Assembly: GCF_954871325.1 (NCBI RefSeq)
Contig: NC_088775.1
Location: 6,611,561-6,675,560, forward strand
DNA: 64,000 nt
Direction: 5' to 3'
Source of the DNA: Gordionus sp. m RMFG-2023
Taxonomy: Eukaryota; Nematomorpha; Gordioida; Chordodea; Parachordodidae
Part shown: positions 1 to 12,000 of the stretch, in pieces
Numbering within the stretch: the stretch's first letter is position 1
Layout: each line of letters starts with the position of its first letter
Made by a program: the position numbers and the translations under genes
Notes under the pieces: generated by a model
What the model was told of the DNA's origin: nothing
Databases searched by the model: none
What the model saw: only the letters and a program-made list of their open reading frames with translations

Positions 1-3000
1 TTAGGTCTATAAGATGGTTAGATCGTTGTCTCAAATCACATGAAAATGTAAATTATCAAAATTTGTTTGCTATTATACAAGGAGGCTTGGATGAAAATTT
101 AAGAGAAATTTGTTGCAAAGGTTAATATTTATTTTGGTAACATTAATAAAAAAATTTACTTTTACTTCTGGATTACAAGGTTTGTTGGTATTCTTGAATA
201 AAAAAATCGGCATAATTATATGAAGGATGGGCCTTCATATAATTCACGTACGCTCACATTTGGGCAGGTCTATGACCAACGTGCTATTAAAGATTAAAGA
301 AAATGAAAATGAAAAATATGTTATAAATTGTAGGGTAGTTAGACTCATTTTACTAGGATGGAGGGTTTTAATTTTTTTTTTGAAACTGAGATTATGTTGA
401 AAAATAAATAAAAGTGAAGTGTTTAGAACAAAATTTGAAAATAGCAAATATAATAGCTAACAATAAAAAATTTAACACATTCTTGCCAGATATTGGGATT
501 CAAGTCTGATAAATATCCATATTATTACGGATCTCTAATTTACTTATAATAAAAGATATGTAATATGATTGAATAATATATGCTATAAGAAAAGAAAAGC
601 AATAATTTAGAAATAAATAATAATAAAATAATGTATCAAAAAGCAGATATCTTCAGACCTATGCTCTAAAATAGTTTTGTTATAAAAATCTGGTGAAACT
701 GAAACATAAAAACCTAGACTGTACCAAGATTTTTGTAATAAATTTTGATTTCAATTAATGATGTTTAACATTTAATCATACTTCACTTTTTTAAAAAAAT
801 TTCTTTCTTTCTCTCTTGGAATATATGACAAACAGATGAATGTTAATTATTTATTATATGATTTTCTAACTGATTAGTCGTTATTAAGATTAATTTTTCA
901 GACAGGACCGGCAGGAATCTATTCCTCTATTCCTTATATATTTTTAAAATACTATCTATGATATCAATAAATTGCAGATTAAGATATAATTTGCGAATAT
1001 GAATTTAATTCAAAAAATCCATAAATCTTTTTATCTTGCCATATATTTAGATTTATGAATCTAGACATGAATTATTATTTTTAAATGATTTCATTTGACT
1101 GGAGTTTTTTTTTGAAAACTTTTATTATCTCCTTGGTGATCATTTTTTCTTCCATATTTTGATACATGAAATAGAGGTGGGCGCGGGCCGTGAAATTACG
1201 CGTGACCCATCGTTCACGGTGGGTAACGGCATGAGTGTGAATACATTTTAAATTATTAGGCGTGACTGGGCGTGACCGGTCTTTCCAAAAATTTTCCCGG
1301 GCGTGATCAGGCGTGAACATAAATTTCCCGTGAATCACGGAAATTTTAATTTTTAAAATTGTTTTTTTTATAAATATAAATTTGAAATTTTATAATTATA
1401 TTATATATTTTCTTATTTAATTTAGTTCTTTTTTTAAAAAAGAAAAATTTAATTTATGAAAACTAAAAATCTTCCGCATTTTATTAACAAAATCCGGTAT
1501 CATTTCGTTAGTTCTATTTTCTTTTTATGTTTAGATGTTTTTTATCTCGAAACTTTATGCTAAATTTTGTTTAAACCTTTTATAGAGAAGTCAGTTATAT
1601 TTTATTTGTAAAGATCTTAAATCTTTAAATGCAACAGAAAGTGAAGGATTTTAAAGCTAGGCCAAAAGATAAATGTTGATATTACATATGGATAACAAAA
1701 TATAAAAATTGTGAAACGAAAAACTCTCATGAATACTATAGGTCCAAAAATATACCATGAAATAAAAATTAAGATTAAAAGCATGATAAATATTAATTAC
1801 TTGTCCATAACCGCTGATATTTGGACGGATGACTATAAAAATCGAAGTTTTTTAACCATTACAGGACATATTATCATTAAGGATTTTGAATAAAAACATT
1901 TTTTTTGACCACAAGGGAAGTGAAAACAGGCTTTAATATTAAAAGTGTAGACAATTTAATTTTAGAATACACAGAAGTAGAAAATTATTTAAATAAATGT
2001 ATAGTTGTGTGACAAATAACGGAGCAAATCTTATAAGTGCATTCAAAGATGACGAAACGATCGCATATATATGCCATATACTAAATAATATTACGCATTT
2101 TATTTTTGACAATTGTTTTATTGAAATAGCCTTAAAGATAAATGGTGTAAAAAAATAGTACAATATTTCAAACAATCTACAGCTAATAGCAAACTAAGCC
2201 ACACCCTTAAACAAGGTGTAATAACGAGATGGAACTCTGTATACATGATACAAAGTTTCTTAAAATCATATACTGAAATACAGGTGTATTTGTTTAGCAA
2301 GCAAGAATTAAATAGATTAGCCACAATTAATATCAGCATCATACGCGATTTAAATAAATTTTTATAAATATTTAAAGAATGCTCGGATAATCTGAGAGCA
2401 GATTCTCATCCGAAAATAAAGCTTGCTAAACAAGTATACCTGTATTTCAGTATATGATTTTAAGAAATGCTGAAGATTTTTGGTTTTCATATATTAAATT
2501 ATTCTTTTTTAAAAAAAGAACTAAATTAAGTAAGAAAATATGTAAATAATTATAAAATTTCAAATTTATATTTATAAAAAAAAACAATTTTAAAAATTAA
2601 AATTTCCGTGATTCACGGGAAATTTATGTTCACGCCTGATCACGCCCGGAGAAAATTTTGGGAAGGCCCGTCACGCCCAGTCACGCTTAATAATTTAAAA
2701 TGATTCATACTCACGCCGTGACTCACAGTGACATGATGGGTCACGCGTTTCACGGCCCGCGCCCACTTCTACATTATAATATAAAGGGGAAAATTGATTA
2801 TTTTAAATTGATCATAAAAATTTTATTAACAAAAATTTATGGGAGGATAAGTTTGATTTGGGTTCGAATTTCGAAATTAAAATCAAACTAAAAAAAAGGT
2901 TAGAATAAGAAAATATAATTAATACATCGACGTACCTGATTTCCCTTTAGATTCGGAGGGCGTTTAGACTAAATGCTCGCCAATGACATTGACTATATCG

Positions 3001-5662
3001 ACCAATATATGAACACTTTTAATAAATGGACCATTACTGACATTGATTTGACTTTCTTTGCCAAATTTTTCCAGAATAAAGCCCCCCCCCCTCTACTTAA
3101 TGAGACCCATATTTTCATGTCATTCTCTCTATCACCCATCGATCCATGAATAAATAATAAAGATATCAAAAGTTCAAAGATTTAATATGTTTATAGTTCA
3201 GTTATATATCGTTATTTAAAATTTTTTTATCAATTCTGAACATTCATTTGTCATCGGCCAAATATCGTTGGCCCATTCGATAATATAAAAATAGCGGTTA
3301 TAAAAATATTTACGAATATTATTTATACTGAATTATAGAAAATTTTCAAAATATATATATATATTTTGGTCACTATTTCTTTTAAAATTGGAATGGCCCT
3401 TATATGGACCGGGCTGCGCCCACCTCTTATCGCTATTATTATTATTATACCAAGATTCTCATTTATTTGACCATGATTTTTTTAAAATAGATTTTTACAT
3501 TAATTATTTTAAAAAAATATATATATTATCAAGAAATGGTTGCGCGAAACGTTCCTGGTTATGCTATAGGTGGTCTCAGCGGCGGAGAGGAAAAGGATCA
3601 TTTTTGGAGAATAGTCGATAAATGTACCGACTTATTACCGTTCGATAAACCGCGTTACTCAATGGGCGTGGGGTAATAATATGATTAATTATGTATAATT
3701 CTCAAAAAGGAATTTAAAAAGAAAGAAGTATACTCAACATATAGTCATAGGGGCTTTACCAATTCATGGTTATACTTCCTTAACCGAATTTTTTAGCATT
3801 TTTTTTATAATATGTATACCACGGGATTTATTAATTTTTGAAAAACTTGATTTTCCTGAAATCGTATTCCAGCGAATGATAATAATAATACCTAGACTGA
3901 TGATTCTTTCATTAAAATATCTTCCTATGCAAATTAGCTGGTGGCACGCCATTTTGTCCTATATAAACAATTTATATTTAAATACTGCTTAAACTTCTTT
4001 TTTCAAGAAATTACGTGATACGTGTTTTATAACGCTTCTGCCCTCTATCGTTGAAAGTTCAACAGAGTTACGCTAGGTATTCCTCATCCCAATCTAACTG
4101 GAATAAATTAAGTTGGGGAAAAAAATAAAAATGAGGAGCCCTCTACAGGTTTGTGGGTAAACTGCACTTACTTGTACTCACAACAATCCTAGGACTGGTA
4201 TTTAAACTTCCATGGGCTAAGATAAAAAGAGTTAGGCAAGGCAAAAGCCTATACGAGAATTGCGCATATATTTAATTGCTTTATGGGATGGGGAAGAGCT
4301 GATTTTAATTTTAAATGTCTATATTAAATAAGTAAAATTTTGATGGTGTTGATATTAGCTTTATGAATAAATTTAAAGCCTTGTTGTCGTGTAGACCATC
4401 TAAAACATATATAATTAAATAAATAATTAATAACTTAATCTTGTTATTCCATTGAAATTCAAATCAATTTTTACACTGGAAAAACCGAACATAAATCCTT
4501 TTTTTTTAAATTCAAGTTTCATTTATAATATTTAAAAAAATATTATTTCGGAAATCAAAATGATGTATCATCAGCTTATTTGTATTCAATAACAGTTCAA
4601 AATGCATTCTAATGAATAAACTGTCAGTCTAGGTAAGTATTATATGTCACTGCCTCCAGCATTTTAGACTATCAACCCTGATGAGTGGTTTCGGCAAAAT
4701 TGCCTGTAATTCACAGCTAGGATAAACCTATATATTATGAAAAACGTTTCCAACAACAAATTAACTTTTTAAAATTCAAAACTCACTCTATGATTTAAGT
4801 TTTTAAAAATTTAAAACTGTGGGTCGAACATAGAATTTACTTAAAATCCTTACACATTTTTATTTTTTTAAAATATGGAATTCACAGCTATGCCCTAGAT
4901 ATATTGATATGTGTTGCATTAGGTGTGGATATGTTTGATTGCGTGTTTCCTACAAGAACTGCGGTATATTTATAAATAAATACACCCCTCTTTATTTAAT
5001 AATATCATAAAAAAGACGCTCTAAGCTCAACCAATATATTTTCAAAGTTTTGAGAAATTTATAAAAATTAATTCTTTTCAATTTGTGTAAAGCGGTTCGG
5101 TCGAGCCTTAGTCCCTACCGGATATATCAACCTTAAAAATTCGCAATTCGCTGATGACCTAAGCCCAATCGATATCGATTGCCAATGTTTCACTTGCTCA
5201 AATTACAGTAAATCGTATTTAAATCGAATCATGTGCCAAACTCCTAACGCTTGCCATTTGGTATCCATCCACAATTTATATTACCAGGTTGGTATACAAT
5301 TATTTTAGACTTATAAATTAATAATGGTTATAAATTAATATAACTTGACAGGCAATTTTAGCATTTGTTTTATTTATTTTTATTGCTTTTAAAATTATTA
5401 TTTTTTATCATCTTAGCTTTCCAAATATTTTTTTCACTTAGTGAATTTTTAAATATTTTCTATATATCCTTCACTAAATTTTTTTTCTTCTTAATTTAAA
5501 AAAAAGGCTAACTTGATGAAAGAAATTAGGGGCAGTATAATGGAAGACAAATTCGAATTGTATATCAACAAATTTTTACGAACATATTTTACCAAAATTC
5601 AAAACATTCCTCAGTGGGTGAAAAATGCGTTGGATTCCTTAAATATTAATTATAATTTTTAA
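1..5662 (+). CDS. QTRT1: Queuine tRNA-ribosyltransferase catalytic subunit, 3' part (5 exons)
   Basis: Catalytic subunit of the tRNA-guanine transglycosylase that swaps guanine-34 for queuine in tRNAs with GUN anticodons; in animals it pairs with QTRT2. The gene enters from the left edge, so its N-terminal half is missing. Inferred exons: 3-120 (start cut), 3534-3672, 4888-4963, 5093-5287, 5507-5662. Each junction has AG/GT ends and the phases match (1, 2, 0, 0). Visible motifs, in order: [23 protein letters not shown] (substrate-binding glycine loop); [15 protein letters not shown], with the family's nucleophilic Asp in FDCV; and the zinc site CQCFTC with a later His in SIHN. The last exon ends in TAA after a typical C-terminal helix region, and an AATAAA lies at about 5687. 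The catalytic and zinc residues in the visible half are intact, so the gene looks functional. The identification rests on remembered family motifs. Confidence 0.93.
1172..2771 (+). mobile_element. Degraded hAT transposon (ZBED-like transposase) in QTRT1 intron 1
   Basis: Both ends carry long inverted repeats of about 280 bp. They start TAGAGGTGGGCGCGGGCCGT on the left and TAGAAGTGGGCGCGGGCCGT on the right, read inwards, and are studded with CGTGAC/CACG motifs. Inside, plus-strand reading gives hAT transposase pieces: [17 protein letters not shown] (about 1800-1850), a [19 protein letters not shown] stretch in another frame (about 2010-2050), and [18 protein letters not shown] (about 2205-2265). 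The frame is interrupted and the C-terminal dimerisation region is absent, so the copy cannot encode a full transposase. Flanking 8-bp duplications are not convincing, which fits an old insertion. A part of the coding region is repeated in inverted orientation inside the element (about 2255-2310 against 2421-2470). Confidence 0.85.
2772..3533 (+). other. Rest of QTRT1 intron 1, AT-rich
   Basis: This stretch holds a short C-run (about 3082-3091), AT microsatellite-like sequence near 3350 and no recognisable coding exon. The acceptor for QTRT1 exon 2 follows a TA-rich tract at 3532-3533. Confidence 0.5.
4008..4265 (-). repeat. SINE-like dispersed repeat, copy 1 (in QTRT1 intron 2)
   Basis: About 258 bp matches the reverse complement of 19300-19562 along its length. 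Shared blocks include ACAGAG-TACGCTAGGT-TTCCTCA, AATGAGGAGCCCT, and AAAAGCCTATAC. Both copies end in an ACGTGAT-type tail: ATTACGTGATACGTG here, and a longer tandem tail in copy 2. A short 3' tandem tail with two unlinked copies suggests a non-autonomous retroposon. I did not find a clear tRNA promoter, so the SINE class is not proven. Confidence 0.6.
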
Positions 5663-6889
5663 ACTTTCACATTTTTTTTTAAAAAAAATAAATTTTTTTA
5701 CAAAATGGAAAATGTGATAAATTCAATTTTGAGCATTGTATAAGTTCGAATAATCGCTAGTCATAAAATATTTGTCACTATTGTAAAATCTCGATTGTAA
5801 TTAAAAATAAACGTCATTATTTTTTTTTTAAAATGGCGCAAGTGGGGTCTTCTTGATCTTTGGAATCGGAATATAAGTTGTGTTTTACTTCAAATATAAT
5901 ATTCTAAATAGTAATAATGGAAAATTTTTTAAATTAATTAGTATATATATATTTAAAAATAAAATTTCTAGTGTTAATATTTAAGGTAAAATAATTTATC
6001 TTATCTTTTTAATTGTCCTTTGTATATTTATTATATTTGAATAATATTGGTATTACTTTTTAAACCAATATAATATCATTGGATTGATTTATCAACTATC
6101 AATGTTAGATAAGAGTATTTGTTTTAAAAACCAATATCAATATATCGCTTATCAATTTATTCTACAATCTATATATTATCGAGTAACAGTTTTCGAATAA
6201 AAAGAGATCGCGCTTGAGAATTATATTTTCGACCACCAAATGGAGTTGAACTTGTATTTTTATCAATAACTTTTTTAGTTTTGACTATTTCTAGACAGGA
6301 GTTTGGATATAATTGTTCATATCTATCTATAAAAACATAATATTAAATTTAATGTGTCTAAAATTTTCTTAAGCGTCTAGAGAGGTGTCAGAAAATCTGA
6401 AGGATTCATATGGCACTACTTTATTGAGTCAGGGTAACTATCTGAATTCCTGCATAATTATATTGATAATAATGAGATCAAAATGTAACTAAAATTTATG
6501 ATAGAAATATTTATATGCATAATTTTTTCAATAAAATAAAACTATGTAAAATAAACAATTTAAATTAGAATAAAAAATTCATAGAATATTTTTTTACTTA
6601 TATCATTCAATGACACCTCAGAATAATGGATGTTGGAGAAAAAAGAAGTTGTTACAATAAAATAATAAAAATTATATAAATAATACACTTATAAAGAATA
6701 GGTTCAATGGACCCATTTATGCAGTAGTGTAAATAATCTTTTGTGACTATGTTATAGCTGTTCATTGATGTATTTTGGGCACCTTAATATATAATATTTG
6801 AAAATTTTATTACTCTATGGTAGATGGCCTTCGGAACATTTGATAGGCTAAGTGCAAAAGGACAATATACATTTTTTAATTACTTGTGA
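5663..6889. other. Intergenic, downstream of QTRT1
   Basis: AT-rich sequence with the presumed QTRT1 polyadenylation signals (AATAAA at about 5687 and again near 5804). I see no further gene, RNA or clear transposon. Confidence 0.5.
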
Positions 6890-7640
6890 CTTTTTATAGG
6901 ATTTTTAACCAAACTAATTATGGAATTTAAATTTTACTAATAAATTAAGCACTAAATAAAGGTGAAAATAAAATGTTTGTATCTGATATATTTTTTGTTT
7001 ATTTTGTTAATAACTTTTTATTCACGGGTACAAAGGTGATTGAAGAACTAACCTCTACTATCGAAGCACTGAATGATATAAGCTTCATGTTAGTGTTTCC
7101 AATCGTTCGGCCAACTTCACGCCTAAGTCATGGCGTCGTAATTTTTATTTAGATTATAACTTTTTTTATAGGGAGTTAACTAAATTAGTAACGGAATTTA
7201 AATATGTTAATTGAGCACTAAATATTGGCGAAAACAAAATGTTTAATGCTTTTATAGTATTTGTTTTTGGTACGTCGCCATTATTTGTTTATTTTTGTTT
7301 TTTTCGCAGTTTATTCTTAAATTTGACTACTGATTAATGCCCTAACCTCTATTATGGAAGCCATAAAGAATGATATAAATTTCCTCGTTAGTGCTTTCAT
7401 AATTTTCTGACCAAAATTTGACTTCCAAACATTTCTTTAGTATATAGCAATCATATGGCGGTTAACTAATTAGGAATTTTAATTTACTAATTAAGCACTA
7501 TATATTTGCGAAAACCGGATGTTTATAACTATAATTATTAGTTAGCACATAACTTTTTCCTAAAATTCTGTTACAAAAGTGATAAAATAAAATGGATTCC
7601 ACTATTAGTTTCAAAACAAATGCTGCAGCGCTATTTGAAT
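6890..7640. repeat. Diverged tandem array of three units of about 275 bp
   Basis: Three head-to-tail copies are recognisable. Each begins with a TTAAC(C/T)AA block, then GGAATTTAA and TTAAGCACTA (at about 6922, 7193 and 7473, so periods of 271 and 280), then GAAAA-AAAATGTTT. Copies 1 and 2 later share CTAACCTCTA, GAAGC and AATGATATAA. The third copy is shorter. The divergence shows that this is an old array. No coding potential is evident. Confidence 0.7.
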
Positions 7641-7689
7641 TTCCATAGACTAGAATTTTATCTATCGTCACCAACAAAGTTAAAAGTCA

Positions 7690-7803
7690 ATATGATCAGC
7701 AATAAAAATAATAATAATGGTAACGCGAATATTGAAAAACTATATAAAGAATTTGCTAAGGTGTTTGATAATAAATTAGGATTAATAATGGATTGTCAGG
7801 GCT
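7690..7803 (+). mobile_element. Possible fossil fragment of an LTR retrotransposon pol gene
   Basis: A short reading frame contains IEKLYKEFAKVFDNKLG, which resembles the segment between protease and reverse transcriptase in Ty3/gypsy-type polyproteins. Nothing else of such an element is visible nearby, so it would be a broken, isolated fragment. Low confidence. Confidence 0.25.
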
Positions 7804-8029
7804 GAGACCGACAGTTCTTGCGTAAAAGGAATATTTATGATTTCAAGATTCTATTAATGATGGAATTGATAGCATAATACCTATGCCTTTTAAAAAATTA
7901 TTGCAAATAATATTATAATCTATTAAATTTACAAATTTAATATTATGAAAGAAATGACAAATATAATATTAGGATTAAACATAAGATAAATAAATAAAGA
8001 GCCAAACTAGCCATTCAAATCATTTTTAA

Positions 8030-8176
8030 ACATTGGTCAGGTGGATCAAACAAAATTTTTAGATGAATGGGCAGGCAGTTAAATTTCGAAAAATCATAGA
8101 TGGGCTATTTGGTGGGGTTAAAAAAAATTTAAATCAACGAGTGGGCGGGCTTAACCCGCCGATTGCAGATCTCTAA
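8030..8176. mobile_element. Fragment of the TAGAGG hAT-type MITE family
   Basis: The right end reads, inwards, TAGAGATCTGCAATCGGCGG followed by GTTAAGCCCGCCCACTC. It matches the ends of the elements at 45040-45370 and 29136-29222. The left end is not clear. Confidence 0.5.
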
Positions 8177-8339
8177 TCAGATCTATCCGGGATCATGAGG
8201 GTTAAGAGACACCTAAATATATTAAGATTTTTAGATGCGGTATTGTCATCTTCTAACAGTGACAATAGGTGTAATCTTATAACGCGTTTTAAGCGCTTTC
8301 CGCTCCATTTATTTTTATTCTAGATTTTCTATTATTTAA

Positions 8340-8475
8340 TCTAAGCTGGTCTGCACGGGTGTCTAACTCCCAACCCCACCCTTCAGGTTCTGAAATTGAA
8401 AAAATATTTTCCTCGGACTCGGGTTGGACTATGAGATGTGTCGGCAGAGACCCAACCCGACTCGGCTCGATAAAT
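8340..8475. mobile_element. GC-rich hAT-like terminal fragment
   Basis: An island with CCCAACCC and CGGGTTGG / CCCAACCCGACTCGG motifs stands out in AT-rich surroundings. Such subterminal repeats are usual in hAT-type MITEs. No matching opposite end or target duplication was found. Confidence 0.35.
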
Positions 8476-9073
8476 CAATATTAAAAATACATTTATCCAT
8501 ATAATACAAATATCTTTTGTTTCACACAAATGTCATAGGTTAAGTATTATATTTTTTAGAAATTTTTTCTCTATATAAACAATTCGGCAATCTTATTTAG
8601 ATATCAATCATGTAAATATTTTTTTTATAATCACAAGAATTTTAAAATTCGTTTGTATTTTAACTTTAATTTTTATAATTAAACTGAATAAAAAAAATTT
8701 TAATGTGAAAATAAAATGGAGAAACATTATTTATTTTTTTTAGATGGTAAAAATAAAATTATGCTGAATACCGTAAAACTGTGAGGATTAATAGGCTATC
8801 CATCAATATAATAAATTTGTTGAAATTGAATCTTTGAAAAATTATAATTTTTTAAAAAAAAAAAAACTATATTAAACTATATGCGATAATGATTGTTAAA
8901 AGTTGAAACAATGAGAAGTATAAGTTATATTTTAATGCACGTGAAACTATATACTTTTTATTTATGCTTTAATAAATTAAATAATTATTAGTCAACGCGA
9001 GGAGTTAGTAGGGCAGCATTAACATGATTTTATGAAGATATTATGAACTAATTGAGTCAATTACTATTTACAG

Positions 9074-12000
9074 ACACATTATAATTATATTGCCCGGATT
9101 TTAGTTTCAATGGCTAACAATGATTTAACTGATTTAACTCCTGGTGCATTAAGTACTAATCTGTCTAGATTAGTTACAGGAACTGTTCATGTGACAAATG
9201 AGGCTAAGTTGTTGGACACCCAAACTCCCAAATTAGCCCCCGAAAATGGCACATATAACATGGTTACAACTGGCACTGATGACATAGTTAAAGCTGGCCC
9301 TGATGGCATGGCTCCAACCACTGGTATTCGCGGTATGGGTAAAACTGGCACTCAAATGTATTCAATTGGCATTCATGATGATATGGTTAAAACTGGCACT
9401 CATAGAAATGTTACAACCTATGACCAGACTACGCAATTTGACAAGATATTAGGCAATGCGACTCACAAAGAACTGTCCCCTAATATAACTGAGACACCCC
9501 TAGAAGATAATACATTTATTAATACAACACCGGAAAAAGACCTTGATGCCTATATTCCTGCATCAAAAATTGCGCTCCCGAAAAATTTTTCCTTGACCGA
9601 AAATCCACCTATCAACAAAACAACGCATTATCCTAGAACAAATTTATCTTCTACAGTTGGGGTTTCACCGTCTCCAGGGAGTAACACTACAGAATACACC
9701 ATACACGACCCCAAAAGGGCTATAGTTGACAGCAAACTGTGGATTTATATATTAGTGGGGTTCATTTTAATTATCTTAATGATAAGCTTCACCTTGTATT
9801 TAATGCGGAAACGAATATGGAAAAATTACAAGAAAAGTTCAGGTTTTTAATTTATCAAATTAATATAAATTTGAGATTAGTTCATTATTATTTTGTTCGT
9901 TTTATAAGTGTCTCTGTATGACTCATGCTACAGACATCCAGATCGGCAGATAAATCTACAGGGGAAAAGTGCCTTATTTGGGCAAGGTCCCAGCCTGGCT
10001 ACCCTCTAATATCTCTATAAATTGGTCAAAACTTCCATATTGAAGACATTTATGCCTTATTCAGAGCGATCTGATAAAAAAAAATTTTTAGTTTCCTCTT
10101 ACTAAAAAAAAACCTTTCACATTCAGGTTATATATTTGGAGGGATAATATTCAATGTCAGGTCAACATTATCTCAAATTAAGCTATGGTCCAAATGGGAA
10201 TTTCTTTGAATTTAAACCAAATAATATAAACAATTTTTTTCATTTTGGGCATAGGCGTAGCCAATATTTTTCTAAAGGGTGGGGGAGGGGGAAGCAATTA
10301 AGTGAGCTTTTACCCCATAAATTTTATTGGAGGCCTTTAGGCCCACTTATTGTTGGCCTAGGGTTATATTATATTTTTATTTAAATGATTTTGGTTTTTT
10401 TAAAAAATTAATTTTTTTTATAAAAATTTTAAATTATAGTTGTAATTTTTTAAAATTATTAATTTTAGTTTATTATTTTTCTCACAAATTCTTGTTTATA
10501 ATGATATATTTTATACATTGGGGGAGGGGGAGTTGAGGGGGTGGTGGGGTTGGTGTATAGGGGGAAGTTTGTTAAACGGCTCAATTTGAGCTGATTTTCA
10601 AAAACGGCCAACTAAGTATTTTATTCATAAAAATATTATGTAAACCTAAAGATTTTGCTCATAGATGCCACAGAGGATTGAACATCTATTTTAGAAATCT
10701 TGATGCTTAGGCAATATTTTCCTGGCTATAATGTTGAGTTAGCAGTTTTTAAAAATCGGCTCAAAATGAGCCGTTTAACAACACTAATAGGGGGCATTTT
10801 TTTTAGCTTAAAATGAGATTTACGAGAACACAAATTTTTGAAGGGAGGAAATTTCCTCACTCCATCGTTGGCAGCGCCTACGACTTTGCAGTTATTCATT
10901 TTTAACCATATTGGTTGTATTCTCTCTTCCATATGATAGCATAGTGTCGATGACATTAAAGCATTAAACCTATACTCACAATTCATTTATTAAAATTAGC
11001 GCATACATTAAAGTAAGCTAATAAAAATGGGAGGGGGGGGGTGAAAACTTAGGGGCTCGAGCCCCCTAAAAATTATGAAGAGCCCTCTGAAAATTTTGAG
11101 ATTTTTATACCTACTTATTAATAATTAGCGCGAATTCTAGGCTAATAATATAAAATACGCTGTATTTTCATGAGAGGGTATCATGCATTCATAGTTAGCA
11201 TGAATTCACGGCGAGGTAAAATATGCTGCATTTTTATGCCGAGTAAATTTTAAAATCTAATTAGACAGAAAAAGTATTTCAGCATATTTTGGTTACCTAC
11301 ATTGTGAATTTGAAACAATTTTACCATGAACCCTTTAAACTAGTGGCAATTTATAATTTTTTTGTATGGATTTTTTCTTTGTGGCTTGAAACTGTCCAAA
11401 ATTTTATAGGGTATAGTACTTTACATATGCCGGAATATACTTACGGTTTAATCGAATTTTTAGAATTTAAAAATAATCTTTGGTGAATTATTTAAAATCA
11501 AGAAATTCCGAATTTGCATGGATTCCAATTTTGGATTTTTGTAGTTTTTTCTAATAGTATCAAAAAAAATTTATTATTGGAAAATGACTAATGCAAACTA
11601 CGTTAAAACCTATCCCAGGTCTTCACATATAATCATAATTCAATTTGATTTCAAGATATTTAAATTATCACAAACATTGTCTATACTTTTGTATATTATA
11701 AAATTAAGATTATTTTATTATTTGGAATACATATTTAACATTAACCTATTTAGTCTGAATAACTTATTAAAAATAATTTATTAATAAAAATGTTTAAAAA
11801 AATAATTAAAAAGTACTTTTCATGTTTTTCTGCAAAACATTTTTAAAACCATTGAAGCATCTTATTACCATACATTTAAGATTATCGAATCTATCAAGGT
11901 TATAAAATATGATAAGGAAATACCTGTCCCGAGAAACCAATATTCTCAGTCAGTCTCTAATGATATAATTTGAAGTTGTAATTGTTTAAGTAAAATTAAA

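Noticed and set aside
4670-4710. CTGATGAG followed by TTTCGGCAAAA, resembling a hammerhead ribozyme core
   Set aside because: The required GAAA block and pairing stem II are missing, so it cannot form the ribozyme.
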